Assembly (NCBI GenBank): GCA_944320975.1
Contig: CALUJM010000021.1
Span: 1 to 39,639, forward strand
Origin: an uncultured Atopobiaceae bacterium
GTDB lineage: Bacteria; Actinomycetota; Coriobacteriia; Coriobacteriales; Atopobiaceae
DNA: 39,639 nt
Direction of reading: 5' to 3'
Shown here: positions 28,169 through 35,526 of the stretch, piece by piece
Layout: each line of letters opens with the position of its first letter
How positions within the stretch are numbered: the first letter of the stretch is position 1
Notes under the pieces: generated by a model
What the model was told of the DNA's origin: nothing
The model's database searches: none
What the model saw: only the letters and a program-made list of their open reading frames with translations
Translations under genes and position numbers: made by a program

Positions 28169-29329
28169 ATGGACAAGGTTGCGAGTCCCGCAACGCGCTG
28201 GTCGTGGGTCGAGGTGAACCTCGCCGCGCTGAGGAGGAACACGGCGGAGTTCCGCCGCCAGATCGGGCGCGGCCCCCAGATGATGTGCGTCGTCAAGGCG
28301 GACGCCTATGGCCACGGAGCCGTTCCGTGCGTCAAGACGATGCACGCCGCAGGAGCGAACCAGTTCGCCGTCGCCACGGTGCGCGAGGGAATCTCCCTGC
28401 GCGAGGCGGGCATCGAGTGGCCCATCCTCGTGCTTTCCGAGCCGCCGGTCGACTGCGTGGGAACGCTCGTCGACTACGATCTCATGCCTGCCGTCTACAC
28501 CGCGGACTTCGCCCTCGCGCTCGGAGAGGCGGCGGCGACGCGCAACCGCGTCGCCCGCTACCATCTTGCGGTCGACACCGGCATGACGCGCATCGGGGTT
28601 CGCCGCCAGGACGTCGTCGAGCTCCGCCGCACGATCGACTTCCATCGCGGGCTCGAGTGCGCGGGCACCTTCACGCACTTCGCGACCGCCGACGTCCTGG
28701 ACGACTGGGACTTCGCCCTGCAGCTCAACCGATTCCGCGAGGCGGTCGAGGCCCTGCGCGGAGCCGGTCTGGAGACCGGTCTGGTCCACTGCGACAACAC
28801 CCCCGGGACGGTGCTCCACCCGGAGTGCCGCTTCGATATGTGCCGAGTCGGGATCGGCCTCTATGGCCTGCACCCCGCCGACGCGACGCGAACCAGGATC
28901 GAGCTCGAGCCGGTCATGAGCGTGCGCGGCCGCGTGGTCCGCGTGCTCTACCCCAACGTCGGGGACGGCGTGGGCTACGGCCTCACCTATCGGGTGCCCA
29001 AGCAGAACATCCAGATCGCGACGGTGCCCATCGGCTACGCCGACGGCCTCGCTCGCGAGCTCTCGAACAAGATGGACGTGCTCGTCGACGGCATCCGCTG
29101 CCGGCAGGTGGGCAACATCTGCATGGACCAGTTCATGTTCGCGGTGGACGTCAACAGCGTCCGCGCCTATCGACCCTCGCGCCCGATCGAGTACGGGGAC
29201 GTGGTCACGCTGGTGGGCTCTGACGGCAACGAGTGCATCAGCGCCGAAGAGATGGCCGCCCAGCGCAACACGATCAACTACGAGGTGGTCTGCGACTTTG
29301 GAATGCGCCTTGAGAAGATCTACACCTAG
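28169..29329 (+). CDS. alr: alanine racemase
   Basis: Alr makes D-alanine for peptidoglycan. The 386-residue PLP enzyme has Lys43 in VVKADAYGHG, which binds PLP, and Tyr270 in GVGYGLTYRV, the second catalytic base. The C-terminal domain has GNICMDQFM. The start is ATG 28169 rather than GTG 28166 because GAGGAGG (28157-28163) lies at the better distance of 5 nt. It follows nnr by 27 nt and precedes a uracil-DNA glycosylase gene. Confidence 0.96.
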   Translation: MDKVASPATRWSWVEVNLAALRRNTAEFRRQIGRGPQMMCVVKADAYGHGAVPCVKTMHAAGANQFAVATVREGISLREAGIEWPILVLSEPPVDCVGTLVDYDLMPAVYTADFALALGEAAATRNRVARYHLAVDTGMTRIGVRRQDVVELRRTIDFHRGLECAGTFTHFATADVLDDWDFALQLNRFREAVEALRGAGLETGLVHCDNTPGTVLHPECRFDMCRVGIGLYGLHPADATRTRIELEPVMSVRGRVVRVLYPNVGDGVGYGLTYRVPKQNIQIATVPIGYADGLARELSNKMDVLVDGIRCRQVGNICMDQFMFAVDVNSVRAYRPSRPIEYGDVVTLVGSDGNECISAEEMAAQRNTINYEVVCDFGMRLEKIYT

Positions 29330-29363
29330 GGTCTCCGCAGCGGAGAGAAGGGGGCTCGACCTC

Positions 29364-29987
29364 ATGTCCGTCATGCACATCCCCGGCCACGAGCGCCAGC
29401 GCCCGCGCGAGGTCTCCCTTCAGGAGATCCGCGACCTCATGGGCGACTGTCAGCTGTGCCCGCTGGGCGCCACGCGCAACAACCTCGTCTTCGGCGTGGG
29501 CAACCCCCGTGCCCGCGTGATGTTCGTGGGCGAGGGTCCCGGGCGCAACGAGGACCTCCAGGGCGAGCCCTTCGTGGGGGCCGCCGGCCACAAGCTCGAT
29601 GCGCTTCTCGGCTGCGCGGGCCTCACCCGTGACGAGATCTACATCGCCAACGTGGTCAAGTGCCGCCCGCCCGGAAACCGCAACCCCCGGCCCGAGGAGA
29701 TCGAGGCGTGCTCGCCGTTTCTTCGCGAACAGATTCGCTCCATCTGGCCGGACGTGATCGTGTGCCTGGGCAACTTCGCGTCGCAGTTCGTCCTGCGCAC
29801 CAACAAGGGCGTGACGTCGCTGCGCGGCCAGCTCTATCAGACGGGCCACTTCGTGGTGTGCCCGACCTTCCATCCGGCTGCCTGCATCTACCACTCCGAC
29901 TGGCAGCCGCTGCTGGAGGCCGACTTGCGCATGGTCGGCGCTTGGCTCGCGGAGCACCCCGCCTCCGGGGAAGGGGGAGAGCAGTGA
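29364..29987 (+). CDS. uracil-DNA glycosylase, family 4 (4Fe-4S)
   Basis: Removes uracil from DNA. The 207 residues hold the family-4 motif GEGPGRNEDLQGEPFVG (56-72), CRPPGNRNP at 100, and the second active-site loop FHPAACIY near 169. Four cysteines at 29, 32, 100 and 116 have exactly the C-x2-C-x67-C-x15-C spacing of family 4 enzymes, which bind an iron-sulfur cluster. ATG 29364 is chosen after GAGAAGGGGG. The last 4 bases (GTGA) overlap the start of tsaE, so the two are translationally coupled. Confidence 0.93.
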   Translation: MSVMHIPGHERQRPREVSLQEIRDLMGDCQLCPLGATRNNLVFGVGNPRARVMFVGEGPGRNEDLQGEPFVGAAGHKLDALLGCAGLTRDEIYIANVVKCRPPGNRNPRPEEIEACSPFLREQIRSIWPDVIVCLGNFASQFVLRTNKGVTSLRGQLYQTGHFVVCPTFHPAACIYHSDWQPLLEADLRMVGAWLAEHPASGEGGEQ

Positions 29988-30463
29988 GCGAGAAGAGCTT
30001 CCGCACCGCGTCCCGCGACCAGACCATAGCGCTCGGCGAGCGTCTGGGGCGCCTTCTGCGCGCGGGGGACGTGCTGATCTTGACGGGCGACCTCGGGGCG
30101 GGAAAGACCCAGCTCACCAAGGGCATCGCCGCCGGCATGGGTGTGACCGATGACGTCACGAGCCCAACCTTCACCATCGAGATGGTCTACGAGGGCTCCG
30201 AGCTGCCGCTCTACCACTTCGACCTCTATCGTCTCGAGGACCCCGACCAGCTGGAGGACACGGGCATCTTCGACGTACTGGGCGCCGACGGCGTCTGCTC
30301 GATCGAGTGGGGCGAGCAGTTTGCCGACGAGATCGGCGATGCGCGCGTCGACGTGTTCCTGACGCGCCTCGATGGCGAGGCGGCCCCCGGCGAGGAGCCG
30401 CCGCGCGAGGTTCGTCTGGTCGCGCACGACGCCCGCGGCGAGGAGCTGCTGGCAGCGCTGTGA
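29984..30463 (+). CDS. tsaE: tRNA threonylcarbamoyladenosine biosynthesis ATPase TsaE
   Basis: TsaE is the ATPase partner of TsaB-TsaD in making t6A at position 37 of ANN-decoding tRNAs. The 159 residues show Walker A GDLGAGKT, the conserved VTSPTFTI, and YHFDLYRLED, with IEWGEQF near the middle. The GTG start overlaps the upstream gene by 4 nt; GGGGGAGA precedes it. The partners TsaB and TsaD are encoded as one fusion 1.8 kb downstream with perR, rubrerythrin and a DUF3783 gene in between. Confidence 0.94.
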   Translation: MSEKSFRTASRDQTIALGERLGRLLRAGDVLILTGDLGAGKTQLTKGIAAGMGVTDDVTSPTFTIEMVYEGSELPLYHFDLYRLEDPDQLEDTGIFDVLGADGVCSIEWGEQFADEIGDARVDVFLTRLDGEAAPGEEPPREVRLVAHDARGEELLAAL

Positions 30464-30475
30464 CGACGCTCGCGA

Positions 30476-30552
30476 AATAACGCGCACGGCCTACGTTTTG
30501 CATTTTTCGCACCTGCGGATATATGAAGTGAAAACAGGCTGTGCGCGTTATT
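30476..30552. repeat. 17-bp-arm inverted repeat between tsaE and perR
   Basis: AATAACGCGCACGGCCT (30476-30492) pairs with AGGCTGTGCGCGTTATT (30536-30552) with one G-T wobble. The 43-nt interior is AT-rich with runs of T on the left and A on the right. No T-tract follows the stem, so it is not a simple terminator. It begins 12 nt after the tsaE stop. Confidence 0.85.
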
Positions 30553-30573
30553 CAAAATGAGAGAAAATCTCAG

Positions 30574-30601
30574 TTGAGATTGAGTATCAATATGCTATAG
30601 T
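30574..30601 (+). promoter_or_regulatory. perR promoter with an overlapping PerR/Fur-type operator
   Basis: TTGAGA (30574-30579) and TATAGT (30596-30601) stand 16 nt apart, 24 nt before the perR start. Between them lies the palindrome ATTGAGTATCAAT (30579-30591; ATTGA and TCAAT around GTA), which resembles half-sites of Fur-family boxes and would block polymerase binding. This supports autoregulation of perR, probably together with the rubrerythrin gene. Confidence 0.6.
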
Positions 30602-30625
30602 CTTCTTGTCGAGAGGAGGCGAGGC

Positions 30626-31024
30626 ATGACCGGCAGAAACACCGTCCAGCGCACGATCATCGAGGATGAGCTGCGCCGCCTGGCAAACCATCCCACCGCT
30701 GACGAGGTGTACGAGGCCGTCCACGCCGCGCATCCGAGCATCGGCCGCGCGACGGTCTATCGTACGCTCGGCAGGCTCTCCGACGAGGGCGCGATAGGCC
30801 GCGTGAGAATCAACAACGGGGCCGATCGCTTCGATCATCAGGCGTTTGCCCACTATCATGTCCGCTGCACGATCTGCGGGCGTGTGGACGACGTGATGAT
30901 TCCGGTGCTGGACGGGGTCGACGAGGCGGCGGCGCGGGCGTCTGGGTATCAGATAACCAGTCATTCGCTTCAGTTCGACGGCGTCTGCCCCATGTGCCGG
31001 GAACGTGCGGCAACTACGGCTTAG
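30626..31024 (+). CDS. perR: Fur-family peroxide regulator (PerR-like)
   Basis: A 132-residue zinc/iron-dependent repressor. The zinc site uses C81-x2-C84 and a second C-x2-C near the C-terminus (CPMC). The five regulatory-metal ligands of B. subtilis PerR are present at equivalent positions: H22, D70, H76, H78 and D89 (H37, D85, H91, H93, D104 there). Asp at the last position rather than Glu argues for PerR over Fur. The N-terminus is about 15 residues shorter than in B. subtilis. ATG 30626 follows GAGAGGAGG. An operator-like palindrome overlaps its promoter, and rubrerythrin, a typical PerR target, follows 68 nt later. Metal selectivity is inferred from sequence only. Confidence 0.88.
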   Translation: MTGRNTVQRTIIEDELRRLANHPTADEVYEAVHAAHPSIGRATVYRTLGRLSDEGAIGRVRINNGADRFDHQAFAHYHVRCTICGRVDDVMIPVLDGVDEAAARASGYQITSHSLQFDGVCPMCRERAATTA

Positions 31025-31092
31025 GCCGTGTGCATAGGAGAGGGCGGCGTGGCCGAGGGCCCCGTCGCACACACTCAAACGAGGAGGTCACC

Positions 31093-31677
31093 ATGAAGTG
31101 GGTCTGCAAGGTCTGCGGTTACATCTACGAGGGCGAGGAGCCGCCGGCGGAGTGCCCGGTCTGCAAGGCTCCCGCCAGCCAGTTCGAGAAGGTCGAGGGT
31201 GAGCTGAAGCTCGCGGCCGAGCACGAGTACGGCATCTACGGCAAGACCGTCAAGGACAACCCCGACATCTCCGACGAGGACAAGGCCTACATCCTCGAGC
31301 AGCTCAAGGCCAACTTCAACGGCGAGTGCTCCGAGGTCGGCATGTACCTCTGCATGGCCCGCATCGCTCACCGCGAGGGCTATCCCGAGATCGGCCTGTA
31401 CTGGGAGAAGGCCGCCTACGAGGAGGCCGAGCACGCCTCCAAGTTCGCCGAGCTGCTCGGCGAGGAGCTCGAGCCCAACATGAAGGCCTCCACGAAGGCC
31501 AACCTCGCCTGGCGCGTCGACTGCGAGTTCGGCGCCACGCAGGGCAAGACGGAGCTCGCCACCTGCGCCAAGAAGAACAACCTCGACGCCATCCACGACA
31601 CCGTCCACGAGATGGCTCGTGACGAGGCCCGTCACGGCAAGGCTCTCAAGGGCCTGCTCGAGCGTTACTTCGGCTAA
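31093..31677 (+). CDS. rbr: reverse rubrerythrin (N-terminal rubredoxin domain)
   Basis: A peroxide-reducing non-haem iron protein. The 194 residues begin with the rubredoxin-like Fe(Cys)4 site (C5, C8, C21, C24; CKVCGYIY and ECPVCKAP), and the di-iron ferritin-like domain follows, with [24 protein letters not shown] and DEARHGKAL. Having the rubredoxin domain first is the reverse of classical rubrerythrin, as in the oxidative-stress proteins of anaerobic clostridia. ATG 31093 follows GAGGAGG. It is adjacent to perR and is the expected peroxide-stress effector. The stop TAA overlaps the next ATG (TAATG). Confidence 0.94.
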   Translation: MKWVCKVCGYIYEGEEPPAECPVCKAPASQFEKVEGELKLAAEHEYGIYGKTVKDNPDISDEDKAYILEQLKANFNGECSEVGMYLCMARIAHREGYPEIGLYWEKAAYEEAEHASKFAELLGEELEPNMKASTKANLAWRVDCEFGATQGKTELATCAKKNNLDAIHDTVHEMARDEARHGKALKGLLERYFG

Positions 31678-32105
31678 TGGCCGGCAAGCCTCAGAAAAAG
31701 GCTGCCCGCAAGAAGGTCAAGCCCTCGGGGCCCGCGCCGTGCGCGGTGCTCTGGGGGCTTGACCCCTCTTCCGAGAAGGGCGCGGCGGTGCGCGGCGTGC
31801 TGCGCGAGATGGGCGTGGTGGCGCGCACGGCGCTGCCGGAGCGTCTGGGGGACGCCGCGGGGGCGTTCGCGCGGCTGCCGGGATTTCGCCCCGCGCCGGT
31901 GCCGTACGTCGGTCCCGAGCCGGAGTGCACGGAGTTCGTGCTGCTGTGCGGCCTGAGCGACGCGCAGGTCAACGAGTTTCTCGCCCGATCGCGAGAAGCG
32001 GGCTGCGTGGTGGGGCCCAAGGCCCTGCTCAACAAGGTCAACCGCGCCTGGCCGCTCGCGCAGCTCATCGATGCCGTCGCCGCCGAGCACGCGGCGAACG
32101 CGTAA
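31677..32105 (+). CDS. DUF3783 domain protein
   Basis: A 142-residue small protein, basic at the N-terminus (KPQKKAARKKVK) and acidic in the middle. The C-terminal part, EFVLLCGLSDAQVNEFLARSREAG, fits DUF3783, a family of unknown function found in anaerobes. The ATG overlaps the rubrerythrin stop in TAATG, so its expression is coupled to the peroxide-response genes. No catalytic motif was recognised. Confidence 0.72.
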   Translation: MAGKPQKKAARKKVKPSGPAPCAVLWGLDPSSEKGAAVRGVLREMGVVARTALPERLGDAAGAFARLPGFRPAPVPYVGPEPECTEFVLLCGLSDAQVNEFLARSREAGCVVGPKALLNKVNRAWPLAQLIDAVAAEHAANA

Positions 32106-32145
32106 CGTCTCCGGCGTTCTTCTCGGTTGTAAGTTAGCGCCATCT

Positions 32146-32230
32146 AACCTCACACGTAGCGACTCTTTTCGAGGTTCTTCTCGGTATTTCCGCAGGAAAG
32201 CTTTGAAAAAGAAACGCTACGTGTGGGGTT
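32146..32230. repeat. 16-bp-arm inverted repeat upstream of tsaB-rimI-tsaD
   Basis: AACCTCACACGTAGCG (32146-32161) pairs with CGCTACGTGTGGGGTT (32215-32230) with one T-G wobble. The 53-nt interior is rich in T then A. It is similar in architecture to the repeat at 30476-30552, though not in arm sequence. A smaller hairpin, GTTAG with CTAAC, precedes it at about 32133-32148. Confidence 0.85.
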
Positions 32231-32310
32231 TATCGTTTTGAAACATTCCCCGTGGGCATCGCTGCGCGCTACACTAAGCAGGTTGAAACCCTGAGCGAGA
32301 AGAGATGTGA

Positions 32311-34785
32311 ATGAGCGAGAAGAACCTCGGATCCGCAATCCCTGCCGAGAAGATCGTCCTTGCGCTGGATACGTCCACGGACATGCTGGCCTGCGCCGTC
32401 GGGCGCGTGGGCGCGGACGGTGCCGTGACGGTGCTGGCCGCGCGCGACCACCTGTGCCGGCGCCAGGCCAACGTCGAGCTCGTGACCACGGCGCAGGACG
32501 CGCTTGCCGGGGCGGGCCTTTCGATGGGCGACCTCGACGCCGTGCTCGTGGGGCGCGGCCCGGGCTCGTTCACGGGCGTGCGCATCGGCATCGCCACGGC
32601 AAAGGGCCTCGCGTGCGGCCTGGGCCTGCCGCTCTTTGGCACCTCCGCGCTCGACGCGATGGCGTGGTCGGCGCAGGCCGCAGGCGCGCGCGGCACGCTC
32701 GCCGTGGCGGGCGATGCCATGCGCGGCGAGGTCTACCCCGGCATCTACGAACTCGACGAGGCGGGGGCGCACCGCACCTTCCCGGCCGAGACCGTGCTCA
32801 AGGCCGATGCCTGCGTGACGGCGTGGGCGGAGCGCGCGGATGCGGCCGAGCTCACGCTCACGGGCAACGGCCTCGCCAAGTATCGCGCGCGCTTCGAGGC
32901 GGCGGGCTTCGCGTCCTTCTCGCCCGAGGAGGCGTGGTACCCCACGGGCGAAGGCCTCCTGCGCGCGGCGGTCGAGGCCGGCGTGTTTGACGGCGCGTCC
33001 GCGCAGCCCGGCGACCCGGCGCTGGTCCTTCCCATCTACACGCGCCTCTCCGACGCCGAGGAGGCCGAGCGCACCCGCCTGGGGCTCAAGAAGCCGGCGA
33101 CCGTCGAGCTCACGGGCGTCGATGACGCGCTCGCGGGCATCCACCTGCAGCTTCGGCCGATGACGCTGAACGATACCGCCGCCGTGGCCGCGCTCGAGGC
33201 GGCCACCTACGAGGCGTCCGCTCACACTCCGTGGACGGAGAAGATGTTCTACGAGGAGCTCTCCCAGCCTGGTCGCAGCTGGTGGGTCGCGCACGACCAG
33301 GGGACCGTCATCGGCTTTGCGGGCGGCGTGCTCGCGGGGGCGGACTTCGAGGTCGAGGAGGTCGTCGTGAACGCGGCGCGCCGGCGCGCGGGCATCGCAA
33401 CGCGTCTCGTGGCTCGCGTTGCCTACGATGCGCAGATGCTCGGGGCGCAGACGATCTCGCTCGAGGTGGACGAGAAGAACGAGCCGGCCCGCGCGCTCTA
33501 CGGACGCCTCGGTCTCGTTGAGGAGGGTCGTCGCCCGGGCTACTACGGGGCTGGTCACGACGCCCTCATCCTGCGCGCCCCGCTGCCGCTGGCAGCGGAC
33601 GCCGTGATCGCGACCGGGCGCCCGGAGCCGGCGCCCTCTATCCGTCCGTGGCCCATCGTCGCCGGTGAGCGCACGCCCGAGGCTGTTGCCGCGCTCGCTG
33701 CCGCCGGCCCGCTCATCCTCACGATCGAGTCCTCCTGCGACGAGACCGCCATGGCCGTAACGGATAGCCATGGCGTGGTCTGCGCGAGCGTCGTTGCCAC
33801 GCAGATCGACTTCCACGCGCGCTTTGGCGGCGTGGTGCCGGAGATCGCCTCCCGCAAGCACACCGAGGCCATCGTGGGCGTCTTCGAGGAGACGCTTGCG
33901 CGCGCCGGCGAGCATTTCGGCGTGGACACGCTCACGCCCGCGGACCTTGCGGCTGTGGGCGTCACGGCGGGGCCGGGCCTGGTGGGCGCGCTCGTGGTGG
34001 GCGTGGCCTTTGCCAAGGGCCTCTGCGCAGCCGCCGACCTGCCGCTCATTGCCGTGCATCACCTCGAGGGCCACCTCATGGCCAACCTCTTCGAGACGCC
34101 GGATCTCGAGCCGCCCTTTGTGGCGAGCATCGTCTCCGGAGGCAACACCATGCTCGTCCACGTGCGCGCCTGGGGCGACTACGTGCTTCTGGGCGCCACG
34201 ATCGACGACGCGGTGGGCGAGGCCTTCGACAAGGTGGCCAAGGCGCTCGGCCTGGGATACCCCGGCGGTCCGGTGATCTCCAAGCTCTCCGCGCAGGGCA
34301 ACCCCAAGGCCATCCACTTCCCGCGCGCGATGATGCACAGCGGGGACTACTCTTTCAGCCTCTCCGGCCTCAAGACCGCCGTCATCACCTACATCGAGGG
34401 CGAGAACCGCGCCGGTCGCGCGATCAACCTGCCCGACCTGGCGGCGAGCTTCGAGGCGGCCGTGATTGACGTGCAGGTGGCCAAGGCGGTGACCGCCGTG
34501 GAGGAGACCGGCGTCTCCGACTTCTGCGTCGGCGGCGGCGTGGCGGCCAACCCGGGCCTACGCGCGGCGTACAAGAAGGCGCTCGAGAAGCGCGGCGTGC
34601 GCGTGACCGTGCCGCCCATGCGCGCCTGCGGCGACAACGCGGCGATGATCGGCATCGCTGCCCTGAGGAGCTACAACGCCGGGTCCTTCTCGCCGCTCAC
34701 GCTGGACGCCGACCCCAATGCAGCTCTCGGCACCTGGGCCACCCCCGACGCCCCCGTCCCTCCCACCTGGACCGTGCAAAAGTGA
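32311..34785 (+). CDS. TsaB-RimI-TsaD triple fusion protein
   Basis: An 824-residue fusion. Residues 1 to ~265 are TsaB (ALDTSTDMLACAV, GRGPGSFTGVRIG); ~279-433 are a RimI-type GNAT acetyltransferase (LRPMTLNDTAAV, acetyl-CoA loop RRRAGIATRL near 357, GYYGAGHDALIL); ~468-815 are TsaD (TIESSCDETAMAV, ASRKHTEAI, HHLEGHL, GYPGGPVI, GGGVAANPGLR). TsaB and TsaD form the t6A-synthesising heterodimer, while RimI acetylates S18 and can act on other proteins. The genes are usually separate but adjacent; fusion ensures 1:1:1 supply. ATG 32311 follows GAGAAGAGA. The final codons and TGA come from a 29-nt palindromic element. TsaE is encoded 1.8 kb upstream; TsaC is not seen in the window. Confidence 0.95.
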   Translation: MSEKNLGSAIPAEKIVLALDTSTDMLACAVGRVGADGAVTVLAARDHLCRRQANVELVTTAQDALAGAGLSMGDLDAVLVGRGPGSFTGVRIGIATAKGLACGLGLPLFGTSALDAMAWSAQAAGARGTLAVAGDAMRGEVYPGIYELDEAGAHRTFPAETVLKADACVTAWAERADAAELTLTGNGLAKYRARFEAAGFASFSPEEAWYPTGEGLLRAAVEAGVFDGASAQPGDPALVLPIYTRLSDAEEAERTRLGLKKPATVELTGVDDALAGIHLQLRPMTLNDTAAVAALEAATYEASAHTPWTEKMFYEELSQPGRSWWVAHDQGTVIGFAGGVLAGADFEVEEVVVNAARRRAGIATRLVARVAYDAQMLGAQTISLEVDEKNEPARALYGRLGLVEEGRRPGYYGAGHDALILRAPLPLAADAVIATGRPEPAPSIRPWPIVAGERTPEAVAALAAAGPLILTIESSCDETAMAVTDSHGVVCASVVATQIDFHARFGGVVPEIASRKHTEAIVGVFEETLARAGEHFGVDTLTPADLAAVGVTAGPGLVGALVVGVAFAKGLCAAADLPLIAVHHLEGHLMANLFETPDLEPPFVASIVSGGNTMLVHVRAWGDYVLLGATIDDAVGEAFDKVAKALGLGYPGGPVISKLSAQGNPKAIHFPRAMMHSGDYSFSLSGLKTAVITYIEGENRAGRAINLPDLAASFEAAVIDVQVAKAVTAVEETGVSDFCVGGGVAANPGLRAAYKKALEKRGVRVTVPPMRACGDNAAMIGIAALRSYNAGSFSPLTLDADPNAALGTWATPDAPVPPTWTVQK

Positions 34786-34801
34786 CAGGCACTTTTGCAC
34801 G
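34773..34801 (+). repeat. 29-nt GACAG palindrome, copy f, bridging two genes
   Basis: CGTGCAAAAGT, GACAG, GCACTTTTGCACG: 12-bp perfect arms around the central ACAGG, central A at 34787. It contains the last three sense codons and TGA of the upstream fusion gene and the GTG and first six codons of ogt. It has no Shine-Dalgarno for ogt. Confidence 0.95.
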
Positions 34802-35279
34802 CGACTACGAGTCCCCGCTCGGGAGGATGCTGCTTGCGGTGGACGATGCCGGTCTGGTCGGCGCGTGGTTCTACGGGCAGCGCTACTTTGCGCGCGGGTT
34901 GGGCGATGTCGAGAAGAACGTGGAGCCTGAGGCGCCCGCGCTGGTCGCTGCGCGCCGCTGGCTGGACGCGTATTTCGCGGGGGAGCGCCCGGGCGTGGCC
35001 GACGTCCCGCTGACGCCACGCGGCACCGCGTTCCAGCGCCGCGTATGGGATGCGCTTCTGACCATCCCGTACGGGGAGACACGCACGTACGGCGAGCTCG
35101 CGGCTGAGCTGGGGTCGTCGCCCCGCGCCGTCGGGACCGCCGTGGGCAGGAACCCCATCAGCGTGATTATCCCGTGCCACCGCGTCCTGGGCGCGGACGG
35201 CTCTCTCACCGGGTACGCCGGCGGCCTCGACCGCAAGCGCGTGCTGCTGGAGCTGGAGCGCACCGCCCTTGCCCGTTGA
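34782..35279 (+). CDS. ogt: methylated-DNA--protein-cysteine methyltransferase
   Basis: Repairs O6-alkylguanine by transferring the alkyl group to an active-site cysteine. The 165 residues have Cys132 in IIPCHRV, preceded by IPYGETRTYGELA and the DNA-binding RAVGTAVGRNP. The family start YESPLGRMLLAVDD begins at residue 9, so the reading must begin at or before there; the only start is GTG 34782, whose last bases form the upstream TGA (GTGA). That start and the first codons (MTGTFA) are inside a 29-nt repeat, and no ribosome-binding site is seen, so reinitiation after the upstream gene is likely. Confidence 0.92.
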   Translation: MTGTFARDYESPLGRMLLAVDDAGLVGAWFYGQRYFARGLGDVEKNVEPEAPALVAARRWLDAYFAGERPGVADVPLTPRGTAFQRRVWDALLTIPYGETRTYGELAAELGSSPRAVGTAVGRNPISVIIPCHRVLGADGSLTGYAGGLDRKRVLLELERTALAR

Positions 35280-35280
35280 C

Positions 35281-35389
35281 GTGCGACTTCTGGACGTTTT
35301 GGGACGAGAAACCGTCCACAATCCGCACCAATCAGAAAGATGTGCGACTTCTGGACGTTTTGAGACGAGAAACCGTCCACAATCCGCAC
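35281..35389. repeat. two tandem copies of a 48-bp hairpin repeat after ogt
   Basis: Copies at 35281-35328 and 35342-35389 differ at one base; 13 nt separate them. Each folds: outer stem GTGCG with CGCAC, inner stem TGGACG with CGTCCA, with a symmetric internal loop between. The first starts 1 nt after the ogt stop. The minus strand starts GTGCGGATTGTGGACG, which matches 15 of 16 bases upstream of rplM at 21582. Confidence 0.93.
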
Positions 35390-35417
35390 CTAACCGCAAG
35401 GCGCCGATAACGGCACT

Positions 35418-35515
35418 GCGCGGGCGCGGCGATAAGAACCCGCCGCGAGTTCCGCAGTCGCGCCCTTAGCGGCGAGGATTGTCCGAGCGCCGGGTTCTTA
35501 TCGCCGCGCCCGCGC
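35418..35515. repeat. perfect 25-bp inverted repeat between converging genes
   Basis: The left arm 35418-35442 and right arm 35491-35515 are exact reverse complements (GCGCGGGCGCGG, GATAAGAACCCG), enclosing 48 nt. It ends 11 nt before the cysteine desulfidase stop codon, so it lies between the 3' ends of two converging genes. No T-tract is present, but a strong RNA stem would form on both strands. Confidence 0.95.
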
Positions 35516-35526
35516 CGGAGGGGACG

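Noticed and set aside
35281..35389. CRISPR array
   Set aside because: Only two repeats, each strongly self-folding over its whole 48 nt, with a 13-nt spacer and no cas genes.
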